64,000 nt of DNA from Cannabis sativa (taxonomy: Eukaryota > Streptophyta > Magnoliopsida > Rosales > Cannabaceae): positions 32,163,257-32,227,256 of the forward strand of contig NC_083607.1 of the NCBI RefSeq assembly GCF_029168945.1, in the 5' to 3' direction. This document shows positions 23,931 to 37,956 of the stretch, one piece after another. How positions within the stretch are numbered: position 1 is the stretch's first letter; every line of letters begins with the position of its first letter. A program made the translations under genes and the position numbers. The notes beneath the pieces were generated by a model. The model searched no databases. It was not told where the DNA came from and saw nothing but the letters and a program-made list of their open reading frames with translations.

Positions 23931-25275
23931 TTATATTTTATTCAGTACTATTTGTTGGGTGGTCCTCCTGGGAAAGTTGTTTCGATTGAAGAAATTGATG
24001 TTGTTTATTAATCTTCTTGAAGCGTCTGGTTTTGATAAAACTTGTCTCAAGGGTTGATCAGTTAACACTTTGATTGGGTGTGCCTGGAAGTAACGCTGTA
24101 ACTTGAGAGATGCATGAACTAGGCATAAGGCAAGTTTTTCAAGAGGGGGATACCTCGATTTTGCCCCCAGTAACCTTTTAATGACATAATAAATAGGTTG
24201 CTGGAGCTTTCCCTCTTCTCGCACTATTGTTGCACTAATTACATCTTCCGAGACAGCTAAATAGAGGAGTAATGTTTCTCTAGTTACTGGTTTCGCTAAA
24301 ATTGGAGGTGTCGCCAAATGCCTTTTAATGCTTTGAAAGGCCTCCTCGCATTCTTCTGTCCATTCAAATTTTTTGTTGCCTCGCAATACATTGAAAAATG
24401 GCAAACACTTATCAGTTGACTTCGAAATTAATCTGTTAACTGCGGTCATCCATCCTGTTAGGGCTTCAACTTCCTTAGGCTTTATTGATGATGGCATATC
24501 TATCAAAGCCTTGATTTTTCAGGATTTGCTTCAATGCCCCTCGCGTTGACTATGAATCCCAGAAAATTTCTTGAGGAAACTCCAAAGGAACACTTTTTTG
24601 GGTTAAGCTTCATATTGTACATCCTTAATATTTTGAAGCACTCTGTGAGGTCCGTGGTACGACTTCAACTTTTTACTAATTTTACCAACATACCATCGAC
24701 ATAAACCTCCATGTTTCGCCCAATCTAATTCGCGAACATTTCATTCACCAATCGTTGATATGTTGCCCCAGCATTCTTCAACCCAAATGGCATGACCTCA
24801 TAGCAATAAAGTCCCATGTTGGTTATGAAGCTCGTATGATCCTGATCTGGGACATGCATTTTTATCTAGTTATATTCAGAATATGCATCCATAAATGACA
24901 TAAGATCATGCCTAGCAGTTGTATCCACCAACTAGTCAACCATGGGTAGTGGAAAATGATCCTTTGGGCACGCCTTATTCAGATCAGAGAAATCAATACA
25001 AGTTCTCAAGTTTTGTTGGGTTTTGGGACAAGAATATGATTGGCTATCCATGAGGGATAAAACACCTCGTGTATAAAGTCGTTGACCAACAACTTATCCA
25101 CTTACTGTTTGAGTGCCCCTTGTCTCTCGGAATCCAAAGATTTCCTCTTTTGTCTCTTTGCTGGGTAGTTTGGATCGACATTTAAATGATGGCAGATAAT
25201 ATTAGGGTCAATCCCTATCATATCTCCATGGCTCCATGCGAACTCATCTTGGTTCGCCCTTAAAAAACTTATTAG
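23931..25275 (-). pseudogene. Tat-1 reverse transcriptase and RNase H remnant
   Basis: RT is readable in pieces from about 25275 down: a stretch near 24855 with the GYNQIKMH-like palm segment, PFGLKNAGATYQ near 24780, and the catalytic box near 24700. That box reads YVDG, not YVDD (Gly codon at plus positions 24692-24694), so the active site is lost. The open part (24506-23931, 191 codons) covers the RT connection and RNase H, including FEWTEECEEAFQSIKRHL and a degraded first acidic position (YLAVSED where D is expected). It cannot make a working enzyme. Identity as Tat/Retand type is confident; the finer clade is not. Confidence 0.85.
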
Positions 25276-25278
25276 CTG

Positions 25279-26025
25279 CTATTTCAATTGTTCATCCAGG
25301 TTCTTCCCAATGTAAACACACTTTGTGGGATTTCCTGGGTCTAGAAAAACTTCTTCCAATTCTTCAATTGGTTTCAGTAAGTTTCTTTCATCTTGAATTC
25401 GAGGATCAAGATCTTCATCCTTCTTCTCGCCTTCTTCTGTCAAGACTGCCATTAGTTGGTGATCGGCTTTTCTGTGGTGTAGCTTTATGCGATAGCATTC
25501 GTGAGCCAGCATCTGATCACCTCGCACTACTCCCACACCCACTAGTGTCTGAAACTTCAAGGTTAAGTGCTTGATCGAACTAACTACCCCTTGTCTGATT
25601 AATGCTGGACGACCCAGCAATATATTGTAAGCCGATGGCAGGTCGACAACCAAAAAATCTTGCATTATTGTGGTGGATAAAGGTGCTTCGCCCAAAGTTA
25701 ATGCAAGCTCAATTATGCCTTGACTGGCGATACTGTCGCCAGTAAATCCGCACAGATTCACCATACGAGGGCTTAATTTAGCTTTTTTGAGCCCCATCTT
25801 CTTCAGTGTTTCCCTGTAAAGGATGTTCATTGAACTCCTATTGTCTACCAGCACCCTTTTTATCCTTCTGTTAGCGAGCTGGATGGTGATTACCAATGGG
25901 TCAAGGTGAGGGCACCTCACATTCTTTTCATCTTCCTCCAAAAATATAATTGGAGGTTCTTCGGTCTTTAATTTCTTGGAAGGTTCTGGAGCAAAGGCAG
26001 ACTGCTCGTTCTTCACTTCCTTCAC
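25279..26025 (-). pseudogene. Tat-1 aspartic protease region
   Basis: A 248-codon open stretch. Residues 45-150 form the retropepsin-like fold: [14 protein letters not shown] (Asp at residue 61), then the [11 protein letters not shown] segment near 140, which matches Tat-type proteases. The active-site triplet is normally Asp-Asn-Gly in this group; here Gly is Arg (codon at 25837-25839), a G-to-A change that should abolish activity. Residues after 165 belong to the linker to RT. Upstream the frame joins gag through a degraded stretch. Confidence 0.85.
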
Positions 26026-26843
26026 GTACCTTTTTTGGGCATTATTGCTCTCTCCTGCAATATGTGCCCCTCCCGAGATAATCAGGATATCCTCTCCATC
26101 AACAGGAGGAGGCTGTAATCCCTGATTGCTTGGGTTGTTGGGCGGATTAGACTGGTTATGTCTATTACCCTACCTATTCACATATTGCTTGAAGTGGCCT
26201 CGCGCGATGGGACTATCTATCTCATCTTTCAACTAACGACACTCGTCTGTTGTGTGCCCGATGTCTGTATGGTATTTACAGTATTTGGTTGGATCTCTTT
26301 TATGCCTCACGTGCCTCATGGGCTCTGGTTTACTGAATATAACCTTATGCTCATGCGCGAGGTAGATATTTTCCCGAGTTTCATTACGCTCAGTATAAAT
26401 GGTGTAAACTGGCACATACTTGTCGTGCTTCTTTTGTTTCTTCTTGTCCTTAGATGACCCCTTAGAGTCGTCTTTCCTCTTTGAGCCAGAGGCCCTTGGG
26501 TTATCAGCTTTAGTCGAGATAGTACTTGTTGAAACAGAAACAGTGCTAAGGTTTACTACCTGAGCCAATTTTTAACAAGTTCATCTCTTTTCGAGCTTCT
26601 TCCTTTCGAAAAAACATTTGAGCCCTTTCGTTGAACTCGGTGGTGTTTTTCACTAGACGACCTTGTAGGTTGTCCCACAGTTCGCCACCAGCAGTGGAGA
26701 GATCAGTAGTGATCCCTGCCTAAAGGGCAGTAAGCTGGGTACTATCATCCAAATTTCTTACTCTTCCAGCAGCCGTGCTAAAATGACTTAAGTACGCCTT
26801 AAGCGTCTCGCCAGGCTGTTGCTTTCTGTTAATGAATGAGGAC
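26026..26843 (-). pseudogene. gag: Tat-1 gag, C-terminal half
   Basis: Capsid C-terminus, Lys-rich linker and a CX3H-type knuckle ([17 protein letters not shown], near 26250) in a 111-codon open segment ending at 26233. Further upstream (26843-26570) the capsid helices INRKQQPGETLKAYLSHFS and the [20 protein letters not shown] segment can be read directly. One in-frame TAG lies at 26720-26722, where related gags have Gln. The reading continues at 28870 after removal of the solo LTR. Confidence 0.82.
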
Positions 26844-28869
26844 TGTAACGCCCTAATGCTAAGGCACGCTACAGTACTTTTTCAATTGTAGTGCAGTCTT
26901 TGTTAATCAAAGAATTTTCTTGAAAAACGTGTCAAATTAAAACTTTTATCTTAATTAATAAACTTTATAATATGCAAAATTATTTAAAAGTTTTGGGATC
27001 CCGTTTTCAAACTTTTTAAACATAATAATACATAATATCCAGGTCACACAACGACCACAAAATACAACCCCAGATGTCCCAAGACCGAACACTCCAGGTC
27101 GCACTACCTCGACATGTACAACCTCATCCAGCTCAGATTCACTCCTGTTCAGCCTTCGCCTTTCCTTTACCTACACATGGAAGTAGAACTGTGAGTCGAC
27201 ACACTCAGTAAGAAAAGCATATAACATATAATTTCCGACTTGCATTTAGGCGCCCATACACTTATTTACAAGGCTCAACAGATGAGTAAGAACGTTCCAT
27301 ACTAGGGTATATCCACTATACCACATACACTACGTACCTCACTGTACGAGTGTTGGTAGGGTTTGTTTCATACCCTGAGTATCACTGAGTGATATACAAC
27401 ACACACTCAGTACTTTCCCGAACTTGTGCTGGTGTCACTGTAATGTACTCTCAAATAATATTCACTATACCAATGCACTCTATACCTTAACTGTACAAGT
27501 GTTGGTAGTGCAACTGACACTTTAAGCATGGATATACACATAACATATACATACACTCAGATATTGATATCACACATTATATACAGTTCTTACCTTCTTT
27601 CAAGATTCAAGTGTGCTGGTTGACCTGAACGGAAAGTCTCGTGCTAGATGGATGCCCTAATCACATTATGGAACCAGGTAAGTTATATGATTAAAACCCT
27701 AATCCCGGGAAAGCCGAACCCACAACTCTAGGTTCTGCTATACATCGTAGGGGTTACACAAACTCTGGAAATAGGGAAACACCCAACCAAGACACTGAAA
27801 TAGACCAAAATTGAGAAAATGAAGTGTTTGGGGATCCTACCCTAGCCGGTTTTAGAGGTTTGGTAAAACCTGCTAGCCGGTTTGCACCAGTTCACCCCAA
27901 ACTTTTCATTCTTTGCTCAATTTTCCACCAAATGCAACCAAACCTTCCAGAGTATCTAAACAACGCATATACAACATATTCCAACTAGTAATTCACAGAA
28001 AAACTCAATGAAACAAATTATGCCATTACAGACCAAAGCTTTGAACTCAAAGCTCAAACTTGCACAAAACCTAAACCAACCATCAATCCCAGCTGCTAGG
28101 ACCTAAAACCAACTCAAATTAAGCTTAGAATTCGAACCCTAAGCATACCTAACCCTACCAATTCACAAAATCACACATTCAACCTAAAGAAAAAGCTTCA
28201 AAAACATGCTCAAGGGTTCTAGGGTTTTACCTTTGTGTGAATCCTCCTCCAACCTTGCTGAAAATACGAAGTTCAGTAATGAATGCCCCTAGTTTGCTTC
28301 AGCCGAAAGAGAGAAAGAGAGAAAGTTCTCTTGAATTTCGGTTATTTTTTCCTTTTTGTTTTTTTTTTGATTCCTTTCTTTAATTTACCAAAGAGAAATG
28401 AGTAATCTTGGCTGAAATAATCTAGTGCTAGGTGTCACCATACAAGGCAGCCACCAAATCTCTTTACTTGACAATTTACTAAAATGCTCTTTCTCTTAAA
28501 ATTAGGATATTTCTAAAGCTAGGGGTAAAATGGTCAAATTCCATAACCCCGCTTAATTCCGATATTTATTTTCTCTAAAATAATTCCCACTAAGAAATAA
28601 GGTTCTAAACTTACCCATTTGATCAAACTAGCCATCCATCGCATTTTCCGTTGTCGCCGAGCAAAAATTACAAAAATTGCATATTTCACATATAAGACAA
28701 ATAATACCCCTCGAGTTTAATAAAATCTCCGAAATTGAGAAATTATAACTCTAATGCTCATTTCTAATATTGGGGTCCACAAATAATTAATTTCATAAAT
28801 AATCATAAACATAACAGAAATCAGTGCTAATTGCCTTTATTTATTCAAATTACTAAAGCGGTCATTACA
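26844..28869 (-). repeat. Gypsy solo LTR of a second, related family, in Tat-1 gag
   Basis: 2,026 bp, plus-strand start TGTAACGCCC and end CATTACA, flanked by the perfect TSD AGGAC (26839-26843 and 28870-28874). It shares the AGTCGACACACTCAGTAAG strip and the CAGTACTT/GTACGAGTG repeat style with the Chromo LTRs, but is too different to be the same family. It has an AG/CT tract near 28310-28330 and a run of T near 28345-28370. No internal sequence. Confidence 0.93.
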
Positions 28870-29173
28870 AGGACGCTTCGTGTCACCTATCCCTTGCAAC
28901 ATGGAATTGCTTTTTGAAGTCCTTAGACAACTGTTCCCAAGAAGTGATGGAGTGATGAGTAAATTTATTGAACCAGTTGCTTGCTGCTCCAACTAGTGAT
29001 GTGGGAAACAAAATACAATGTAGATTGTTTGTAACATTGCTAGCTCGCATGATAGTGTTGAAATTATTCAAATGCAAGATCTGATCAGTGGTCCCATCAT
29101 TTGACGAGACGTGGGGGTTTTTAAATCCCTGGGAAAAAGGAGTATTCATGATATCTGGATGGTATACCTCGAG
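28870..29173 (-). pseudogene. gag: Tat-1 gag, capsid N-terminal segment
   Basis: An 88-codon stretch (29149-28883) with the retrotrans_gag signature FPTSLVGAASNWFNKF and SWEQLSKDFKKQFH. The frame is interrupted at 28869 by the solo LTR and resumes at 26843. It is bounded on the other side by the copia solo LTR. Confidence 0.85.
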
Positions 29174-31147
<1,974 letters not shown>

Positions 31148-32380
31148 TCGAGTTCCTCATCTGAGTCATATCCAGATTGTTTTCCTTGCTCCCCGACTTG
31201 ACACCTTCTGAACTTATCCTCCAACTCATCTATTCGCAATTGGATTAGATCCCCTTGCTTTGGATCGAGTTGTTGGCAAAGGTCAAATTTTTTCTAGTTT
31301 AAGTGTTCTCGCAGATCTGGTTGGTTATAAATGCTAGCAGACCTTGTTTTACTCACGGACTGTGTACTACTTATGGACCTCAACCTGTACATGGACCTCG
31401 TCCTTGAGTTACTTGCAGTCTTACTCGTTCCTGTGCTTTCTCAATCGTTGTTGTGTCGAGTACTTTCTTCTCCTCGTGTTGATCGGCTGTGGGTTCTTAT
31501 GTGCCCCGAGATAACACTCGCCTCTTCACTTCCCACTATTCTCCCTTAGGTCTCGTTTGTTGTATAACCCCCACTAGGGTTTGTACGTGCCCCTTCCCTA
31601 TTGGTTTAGGAAGAACATTGGCGGTGCCTCGTTGGTGACCCACGTGGTCCAGGTTGAGCCCCAAGATTTCCCTCATTTCCACGAGGAACTTCCTGGTCGC
31701 CTTCTATTCTCATTTCTATGAGAAGGTTCTAGCTGACAATTTGGTTGTTCATTTTCAGGGGGCCCTCAGTTTCCCCAAGTTGTTCTTCCTAAGCATTCTG
31801 AGGGTTCTCCTGAGCTGTCTCCTGCCTCCTGGTTCGTGAGCCGCGAGGCTGCCTTGTGGTCTTCTCACTCCAGGATCAAGTTGATTTTGTGTATTATTCT
31901 TCTATGCCACTCTGACCATGACTGCCTCACGTTTCAACTCAGCATTCTACTAGTTTGCCTCCTCCAGTTGGCGTATTCCAATTCGACGATTGACACGTAT
32001 CTTGTTGGATCGTAGGTGCCATCCTCGCCAGTTGGCCTGGGATGAGGTCTACCAAAGTTCATTTTAGGCTCTTCATACCTTGTTCCGAGGTTTCGGGTCC
32101 TCCTTGAACATGTGGTCCGTGTACTTGGGCCACCCTTAGGTTGGGTCCTCCTGGAACGAGTGGTCCGTGTACGTGGGCCAACATCAGGTTGTGTCCTCCT
32201 AGAAAGAGTGGTCCATTTAGATTGTGAGTTGGGAGGCCTGTAGGAGCCCATTGGCTCTTTTTTTAGGACGGTGGGTGGTTTCTTCATGAGGAGTGTCAAC
32301 GTTCTCTCCGTTGTCATCCTTGGAGAAAGTTTTTTTTATATATACCAGTAGGGTTTTTTTTTTAGCTTTTTTCACGAACG
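31148..32380 (-). pseudogene. Tat-1 gag N-terminus and leader, degraded
   Basis: Lies between the PBS and the recognisable capsid segment, so it should be 5' leader plus the start of gag. A 127-codon open frame (32317-31934) is Arg/Thr-rich with a 16-residue repeat (SRRTQP..GP.TRTT) encoded by a 48-bp tandem repeat; I recognise no domain. From 31930 to 31148 the frames are broken. The ORF could be the true gag N-terminus, since Tat-type gags vary there, but that is inference. Confidence 0.5.
32096..32216. repeat. 48-bp tandem repeat, about 2.5 copies
   Basis: Starts of the GTCCTCCT units fall at 32097, 32145 and 32193, giving a period of 48 bp. Each unit contains GTGGTCCGTGTAC and AGGTTG strips. 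Being a multiple of three, it is a 16-residue repeat on the minus strand. Confidence 0.85.
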
Positions 32381-32399
32381 CTCTCAATGAAAGCACCAA
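32381..32399 (-). other. Tat-1 primer-binding site
   Basis: On the minus strand TTGGTGCTTTCATTGAGAG, two bases after the LTR end at 32402. This resembles the PBS of other plant Tat-type elements. I do not assign the tRNA firmly. Confidence 0.6.
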
Positions 32400-32401
32400 G
32401 C

Positions 32402-32919
32402 TGTTAATGCAGATTTTCGTTAAATATGTTAAAGCCTAACTCGTGATGGATTGGCACAGAAAATAAAAGCAGTAAAGAAAAAGTAAGAACACAAAGGTTT
32501 TTACGTGGTTTTGCAGTTAAAATTCTGCATAGTTCCCGAGTCAATGTCATTAGATTTCTGATACAATTCAAGGGCTTTTTCTCTAATGAATTTTTCGTCC
32601 ATTTTTCAGTGTAACCTGCTCCTATTTATAATTACATAGGAGGGCAGTTAATTACAAATTTGACATATATTTTACAGCAATAATCCCCTAAAATTGTTGG
32701 ATTTGATTACATCCCAGGTAAAATAAATGCGGTTATTAGTTTTAAACGTACACAACTGTGATTGGTCCGCTTTTATCGAGTCAATACAAACGTGTATTAA
32801 TTGTGTTGTAAAGCGTATCATTTTAGGACATCTCACTGGGAACATAGCAATAATAACCCTAGTTGTGAGCTAGAGCTTTTCCCATGTCTTTCCGAGGTTG
32901 ATAATGTAAACCACGTCGT
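32402..32919 (-). repeat. Tat-1 5' LTR, inner part
   Basis: Plus-strand start TGTTAATGCAG, i.e. the CA end of a minus-strand LTR. It is interrupted at 32919 by Cop-A and should continue at 61920. The second LTR of Tat-1 is not in the window, so its extent cannot be checked directly. Confidence 0.6.
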
Positions 32920-34817
32920 TGTTGGGTTTTATGCCCTAAATAAAACTCTTTACAATCTGATTAGTTATCAATATAAGAAATTTGAAGTGATTGATGTTTG
33001 CATGAATTCTACACGCTAATGGTTTAATATGTTTATTACATTTACACACAGAATCAGTTAAATCCAGATCATATGTTTATTCACAATTACAGTATCGTCA
33101 ACACAGTTGAATGTGATTGTGATCATATGAATCAAAAGACTTGGTCCCTGTTTCATCAGTGTTTTGGATTTACACTAATGTGATAATCAGTGATGATGTG
33201 TACTTACACTTGGAGTAAGTGTTATGTTCTTTCCAGGACATTAGTAGAGTATACTAGTTTCGAATGTATGGAGTATACATTAGACTGGACCGATATTGCA
33301 ACTAAGTTAAGATATTACAAACTTACCGTTATATATATATTTCCAAGTCAATATCAGTAGTTGATCTTAAGATTAAAAGAATCTAAATCCTGATATGCTT
33401 AGGCTCAACTCAGGAGTGCTATTCATGTTCTTTGATTTATTAGTTAAGCCTACTTTTAGGTCAGGGTGATACGTATATTTTGGGAACATGATAGTATGAT
33501 TGAGTGGGAGTGCTGAACATAAATATGGAATCTATAGCTTCTACTGGTGTATAGAAGTCAAGTGATGATTCCCTTCGAGCTTAGAAAATAGAAGTAAATG
33601 GATGAGCTCTTGTTTAACTGACTAATTATTAGATCACTAAACACCATTTACAGGTAGCTAAGTGTTTAAAGGGGCAAAATACATTTAGGGGTGAGAACGG
33701 TAAAGAAATCCCATCTCGATGTAGATCATCTATATAGAGGATCTTTAAATCACAATAAGATTATAACAATGGTTAAATGAGATAGCATATTGATATCGTG
33801 GAACATATAATATGCTCTATATAAGTCTGAGAGTGCATTCTAAGTTCTAAGAGTGGATTCAACGAAGAATTAATAAGTAGGAATTTACTTGGTAAATTTG
33901 GTTCACTTAAATGAAGCTCAGCATATAGATCCATGGTCCCCATTTTTGTTGAGAACATTCTGCTTGTAAGACTCATTAATTGATTCGTGATTGATCAATT
34001 ATAATTCTAAAGTTAGACTATGTCTAATTTTATGAATTTTCACTAAGCAGGGGTGAAATTGTAAGGAAAAGAGATTCTAGGTTTATTTATTTATTAATGG
34101 ACTTTATATGTCTAGTTAATAATTAAATTAAATGACAATATTATTTAATAATCTATTTTAGTTATTAAATAATTAGTTTTGGCATTTAAAAGGTTAGAAT
34201 TGGAAAATTAGCATTTTTGAGAAAATAGAAATAAAATTTGATAAAACTGCAAAATCAAGTGGGGCCCATAAACTACACCATGGCCGGCCACTAATTGTGG
34301 ATTTTCAAATTAATATTTTCATTATTTTAATGCCAAATAATTCCTAACCTAAACCTAGTAGTTGCCTATAAATAGAAAGTGATGGCTCAGTCAAATATCA
34401 TCTTTGAATAACATCTTCTGACAGAAATTTCTCTCTTCAGAAAAATTGAGCCTTCCCCTTTTCTATACCTGGCCGAAATCATTCTTCTCTCTTTTCTCTT
34501 CATAAATTTCGTGACCCTAGTGAAAGAGTGAGTGCCCACACACAGCAAGCAGTAACTCAATCATAGATTGGAAGACTGTGAAGGATCAAACTCAAAGAAG
34601 AAGGACATTCGGGCTCAGATCTTGATTATACTCTGCTACAGAAAGGATACAAAGGTTAGAGATTTGAGTGGAAGGAGACATTAATTCCGCTGCATCAATG
34701 TAAGGTTTTCTTAACTTTATATGTGTTTAATTTATCGTTTTAGAAAGTTCATATTTAGGGTGTTAAACAACATACTTGTGAGTAGATCTAAGATCCTGGT
34801 AAAATAAATATCCAACA
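32920..34817 (+). repeat. Cop-A 5' LTR
   Basis: Uninterrupted LTR, TGTTGGGTTTTATGCCC to CCAACA. Nearly the same as 60019-61919 and clearly diverged from the Cop-B/Cop-C type over the first 100 bp, so it is a subfamily of its own. Contains the LTR-wide AGTGGGAG block (near 33505). Confidence 0.95.
34367..34374 (+). promoter_or_regulatory. TATA box of Cop-A 5' LTR
   Basis: TATAAATA preceded by CC and followed by gaaag; conserved at 61469-61476 in the 3' LTR. Likely promoter of the Cop-A transcript that carries gag. Confidence 0.75.
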
Positions 34818-34818
34818 A

Positions 34819-34834
34819 TTGGCCTCAGAGCCAT
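34819..34834 (+). other. Cop-A primer-binding site
   Basis: TTGGCCTCAGAGCCAT one base after the LTR. It matches the tRNA-iMet PBS TGGTATCAGAGCC except at TAT/CCT-type positions. Confidence 0.75.
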
Positions 34835-35095
34835 GTTAATTGATTTGCTTGCAAGAAATTTGGACTTTAAAACGATTATTTGTTATTTGGATGGTTTCAT
34901 GTTGTATTGAGTGTTATATGATGATTGATTGATGTTTGTGAATTTTCGTGAAAAATAATTGAAATTTTGTTTCTGGAATTATTTTTATTGGATAGTATGG
35001 AAAAAATTAAGCAAGTTACTTTTTTAAAGATTTCAATTTCGATTTAATTTGAATTAGTTATGATTTTTTGAAGATTCGAAAAATATTGGAGTCGT

Positions 35096-35285
35096 GGATC
35101 TGGGCACGCGCGCACGCACGAGCTTGTCCCTCGGACAGCATGCGCGCAGACAACCTGGTTGTCTGAATTCTAGGCTCCGCACGCGGACATGGCTGCTTGC
35201 AGCCTTCTGCGCCGCACAATCCCGCCCATGCAGCCTCCCTTGTGCGCGCGGACAATATGCTTGGCATATTGTCCGTACAGCTCAC
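35096..35285 (+). other. GC-rich hairpin island in Cop-A leader
   Basis: About 190 bp of high GC inside AT-rich DNA, 280 bp after the PBS. Contains the perfect inverted repeat CAGACAACC-T-GGTTGTCTG (35147-35165) and a perfect 12-bp stem CGGACAATATGC with a 3-nt loop (35249-35275). The flanks (ATTCG.AAAA before, TGTCCGTACAGCTCACAA after) are shared with Cop-B, but the island itself is not. ORFs on both strands have no recognisable domain. Confidence 0.75.
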
Positions 35286-36321
35286 AAATTTTTCGTTTTT
35301 CTTCGTTTTTTCATGCTTTTTCATGGATTTAAGTTTTGATTTTTTTATGTAGTTTTGTATTTATATATTTACTATTCCAAATTCAATTCTAATTATCATA
35401 ATTAATTTATTTAATATTTTTTTCTAATTTAATTAATGATATTAGTGTAATTTGAATTTGAAATTAGTAAATATCTATCTTTTTGCTTAATTATCTATCT
35501 TATTTTTAAATTTGATTATATCTTATCTTATTTTAAATTTAAGGTCAGATATTAAATTTTTTAAATTAATTTTTTCTTAAAAATATTTTGACCTTATTTA
35601 AATTCAAAATAAGATAACTATAATCATGTAATTTTAAATAGATGTAAGATATTTTGCTAACTTTTAAATTTTTTTATTTTATTTATTTAAATTAAATTTA
35701 AAATCTGAAAAAGATATTTAATTTATCTTTTTTAATTTATATTTAATTTTTATTTATAAAATAACATTTAATTTTTAATAGTAGTTAGCAAATTTTGAAA
35801 TGATATTTAGGTTAGTTGAATATTTATTTATTTAATTTAATTATTTTCAAAATTTATTTATTTAAAATTAAGGAAATCCTACTTCCAACTATCCAGCTAA
35901 CCTTGTTGCAGGAGTATGTGGTTTTAGCTTGTTTGTAAGTTTTCAAAACCTATTATTACTTGATTGCAAATAGCCATGGTTACCTTTTTGCTAGATCTAT
36001 TGATATGATGGCTCCCTTGGTCAAGTTAATAATTTGTAACAGGTAAATTTTACAATCTTCTTTCATCTGTGTATGACCTAGCAACATGATAGGATCCATC
36101 CAAGTGTGTACCTGTGTGAGCCTATGTGTTTATTTTATTATATAGATACATATAGGTTGTTGCTAAATAAAATGTCACACCTTGATAGATTTTATTTAGG
36201 TCCACTTAGTTTTTGGACCTATTCAATTAATAACAGTTATTTATTTTAAGGTTAAATTCCTCTCTTTTGGGCCTTGTGTGAGAGTTGGGAGCCATAGAAG
36301 TTGGTACGACATACTGAACCC
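35286..36321 (+). mobile_element. Cop-A leader, AT-rich part left of Chromo-2
   Basis: AT-rich non-coding DNA colinear with Cop-B 42390-43535, including the GTTGCAGGAGTATGTG strip at 35903 and the CCTTGTGTGAGAGTTGGGAG strip near 36270. It ends at a joint inside AACCC (36317-36321) where Chromo-2 begins. Confidence 0.8.
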
Positions 36322-37951
36322 TAAGCATCCACCATCCAATAATTCTCTAGCTGACATGGCCGAAATCACCGGGATACGAGATCCCTGAACTGAACCAACA
36401 AACACGAATGGTTCTTCACTTTCCGGTTGGAAAATCACCATCTTCCTTTTGCAATCAATACTCACCGAATATTTAGATAGGAAATCCATTCCTAAAATAA
36501 TATCGAACTCCACTAGGCTCATCTCTATCAAGTCAGCACTTAACTCTCTACCATCTATCCTGATTGGCATAGACCTAATCCACCTTTTGGAGATAACTAA
36601 CTCTCCACCAGGTAATAGGGTTCCAAACCCTGATTCATATCTATCATACGGTCTATCCAATTTACTAAAGACTCTGGCTGCCACATAAGAATGTGTAGCC
36701 CCAGAATCAAACAGTACTGAGTAAAGCGAGTTATTAACAGAAAGCTGACCTGTTACAACTGATGGGCTGACATCTGCATCAGCCTGAGTGATGGCGAACA
36801 CCCTAGCTGGAGTGGGTATCGCCGGAGCTCTCGGTGCCTCTGAGCGGAGCTGGGGACAGTCCCTCTTGAAGTGTCCGGGCATGCTACAGTGAAAGCATCC
36901 CTGACCCTTGCACTCACCCCGATGGTGCCTTTTGCAGCTAGGGCACTCGGGATAGGAGAATCGGGTCTCAGTACCACTGGAACGACTACCTCTATTCTGG
37001 TTCCCCCGGAACCTCTTGTTCTGACTCGAGCCACCGGATGCAGTGGATGCTCTCTTCATCTGATCCATGGCCGAACCACTACTCCCCCTGCTAAAGCCTG
37101 ATACAGGAGGGGTAGGAGCCCCGCCACTCGCTGGAGTACTAGCTGACTCCGACATACACCCAACTGCGCCCTCAGCTCGCAGTGCCTTCTCCACCATCTC
37201 AGCATAGGTGGTCTTGTCGTCAGTGGTGATCATCAAATCATGTTTAATCTTCGCATTTAACCCGTCCAGGTACTTCTCTTTCTTGCTGAAGTCGGTTGGC
37301 ACAATTCCTGAGGCTAACCTCGCCAACCGGTCGAACTAAGTAGTATACTCGGTCACGCTCATATTCTCACGCTGAGTCAGGTGAGCGAACTCTTTCCTCT
37401 TGGCGCTTCTAACCGCCTCATTATAATACTTGGCGTTGAAGAGTTCCTGAAACCTTTCCCAGGTTATGGTGGTGACGTCGTGAATCTGAGACACCATGTC
37501 CCACCAGACCAGAGCGTCCTCCTGGAACTGGAAAGTGGCACACACCACTCTGTCATTACCGGTGACACCCATAAAGTTCAGAATTTTGGTGATCACCGTC
37601 AGCAACTGCTCGGCCTTCATCACATCCGGACCTTCCAGAAAGACCGGAGGTGCTTGCTTCCGGAACCGTTCATACAAAGGTTCCAATCTGTTGGCCGCCA
37701 CCACTAATTCGGCTCCGAGCGAGGCGGTGCCACCGGAACTGCGGCACGAGGCTGCAGGAGCACCCTGCTGTCTCAACCTCTGAATCTCTAAGTCTTGTTC
37801 CTCTATCCGGGCTTGCATCTCAGCAAACCTAACCTCCCAATTCTGGGCTCCCTGGTCGGTTGGGGGAGCCTGAGCAGCCTGTGGCGGGTTCTCATCACCC
37901 CGACTACGAGCTCTGCCCCGGGGACCTCTACCTCGGCCCCTAGCTGGGGGG
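36322..37951 (-). pseudogene. gag: Chromo-2 gag and protease fragment
   Basis: Homologous to Chromo-1 gag-PR and better preserved. The capsid core runs 37818-37336, then an in-frame TAG (37336-37338) where Chromo-1 has CAG. The frame then stays open to the joint near 36322. The zinc knuckle is intact (CFHCSMPGHFKRDC, near 36900-36860), with a second Cys-rich strip CPSCKRHHRGEC before it. The protease active site FDSGATHS (near 36695) and IILGMDFLSKY are kept. The last 30 or so residues of the open frame are read out of Cop-A sequence beyond the joint and are not part of the gene. Confidence 0.9.
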
Positions 37952-37956
37952 GAAAC

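Noticed and set aside
25236..26457. Plus-strand ORFs of 112 and 99 codons
   Set aside because: Shadows of the minus-strand Tat-1 protease and gag.
35058..35339. GC-rich block that resembles an exon or a bacterial contaminant
   Set aside because: It sits between flanks shared with Cop-B inside a normal retrotransposon leader, and neither strand encodes a recognisable domain.
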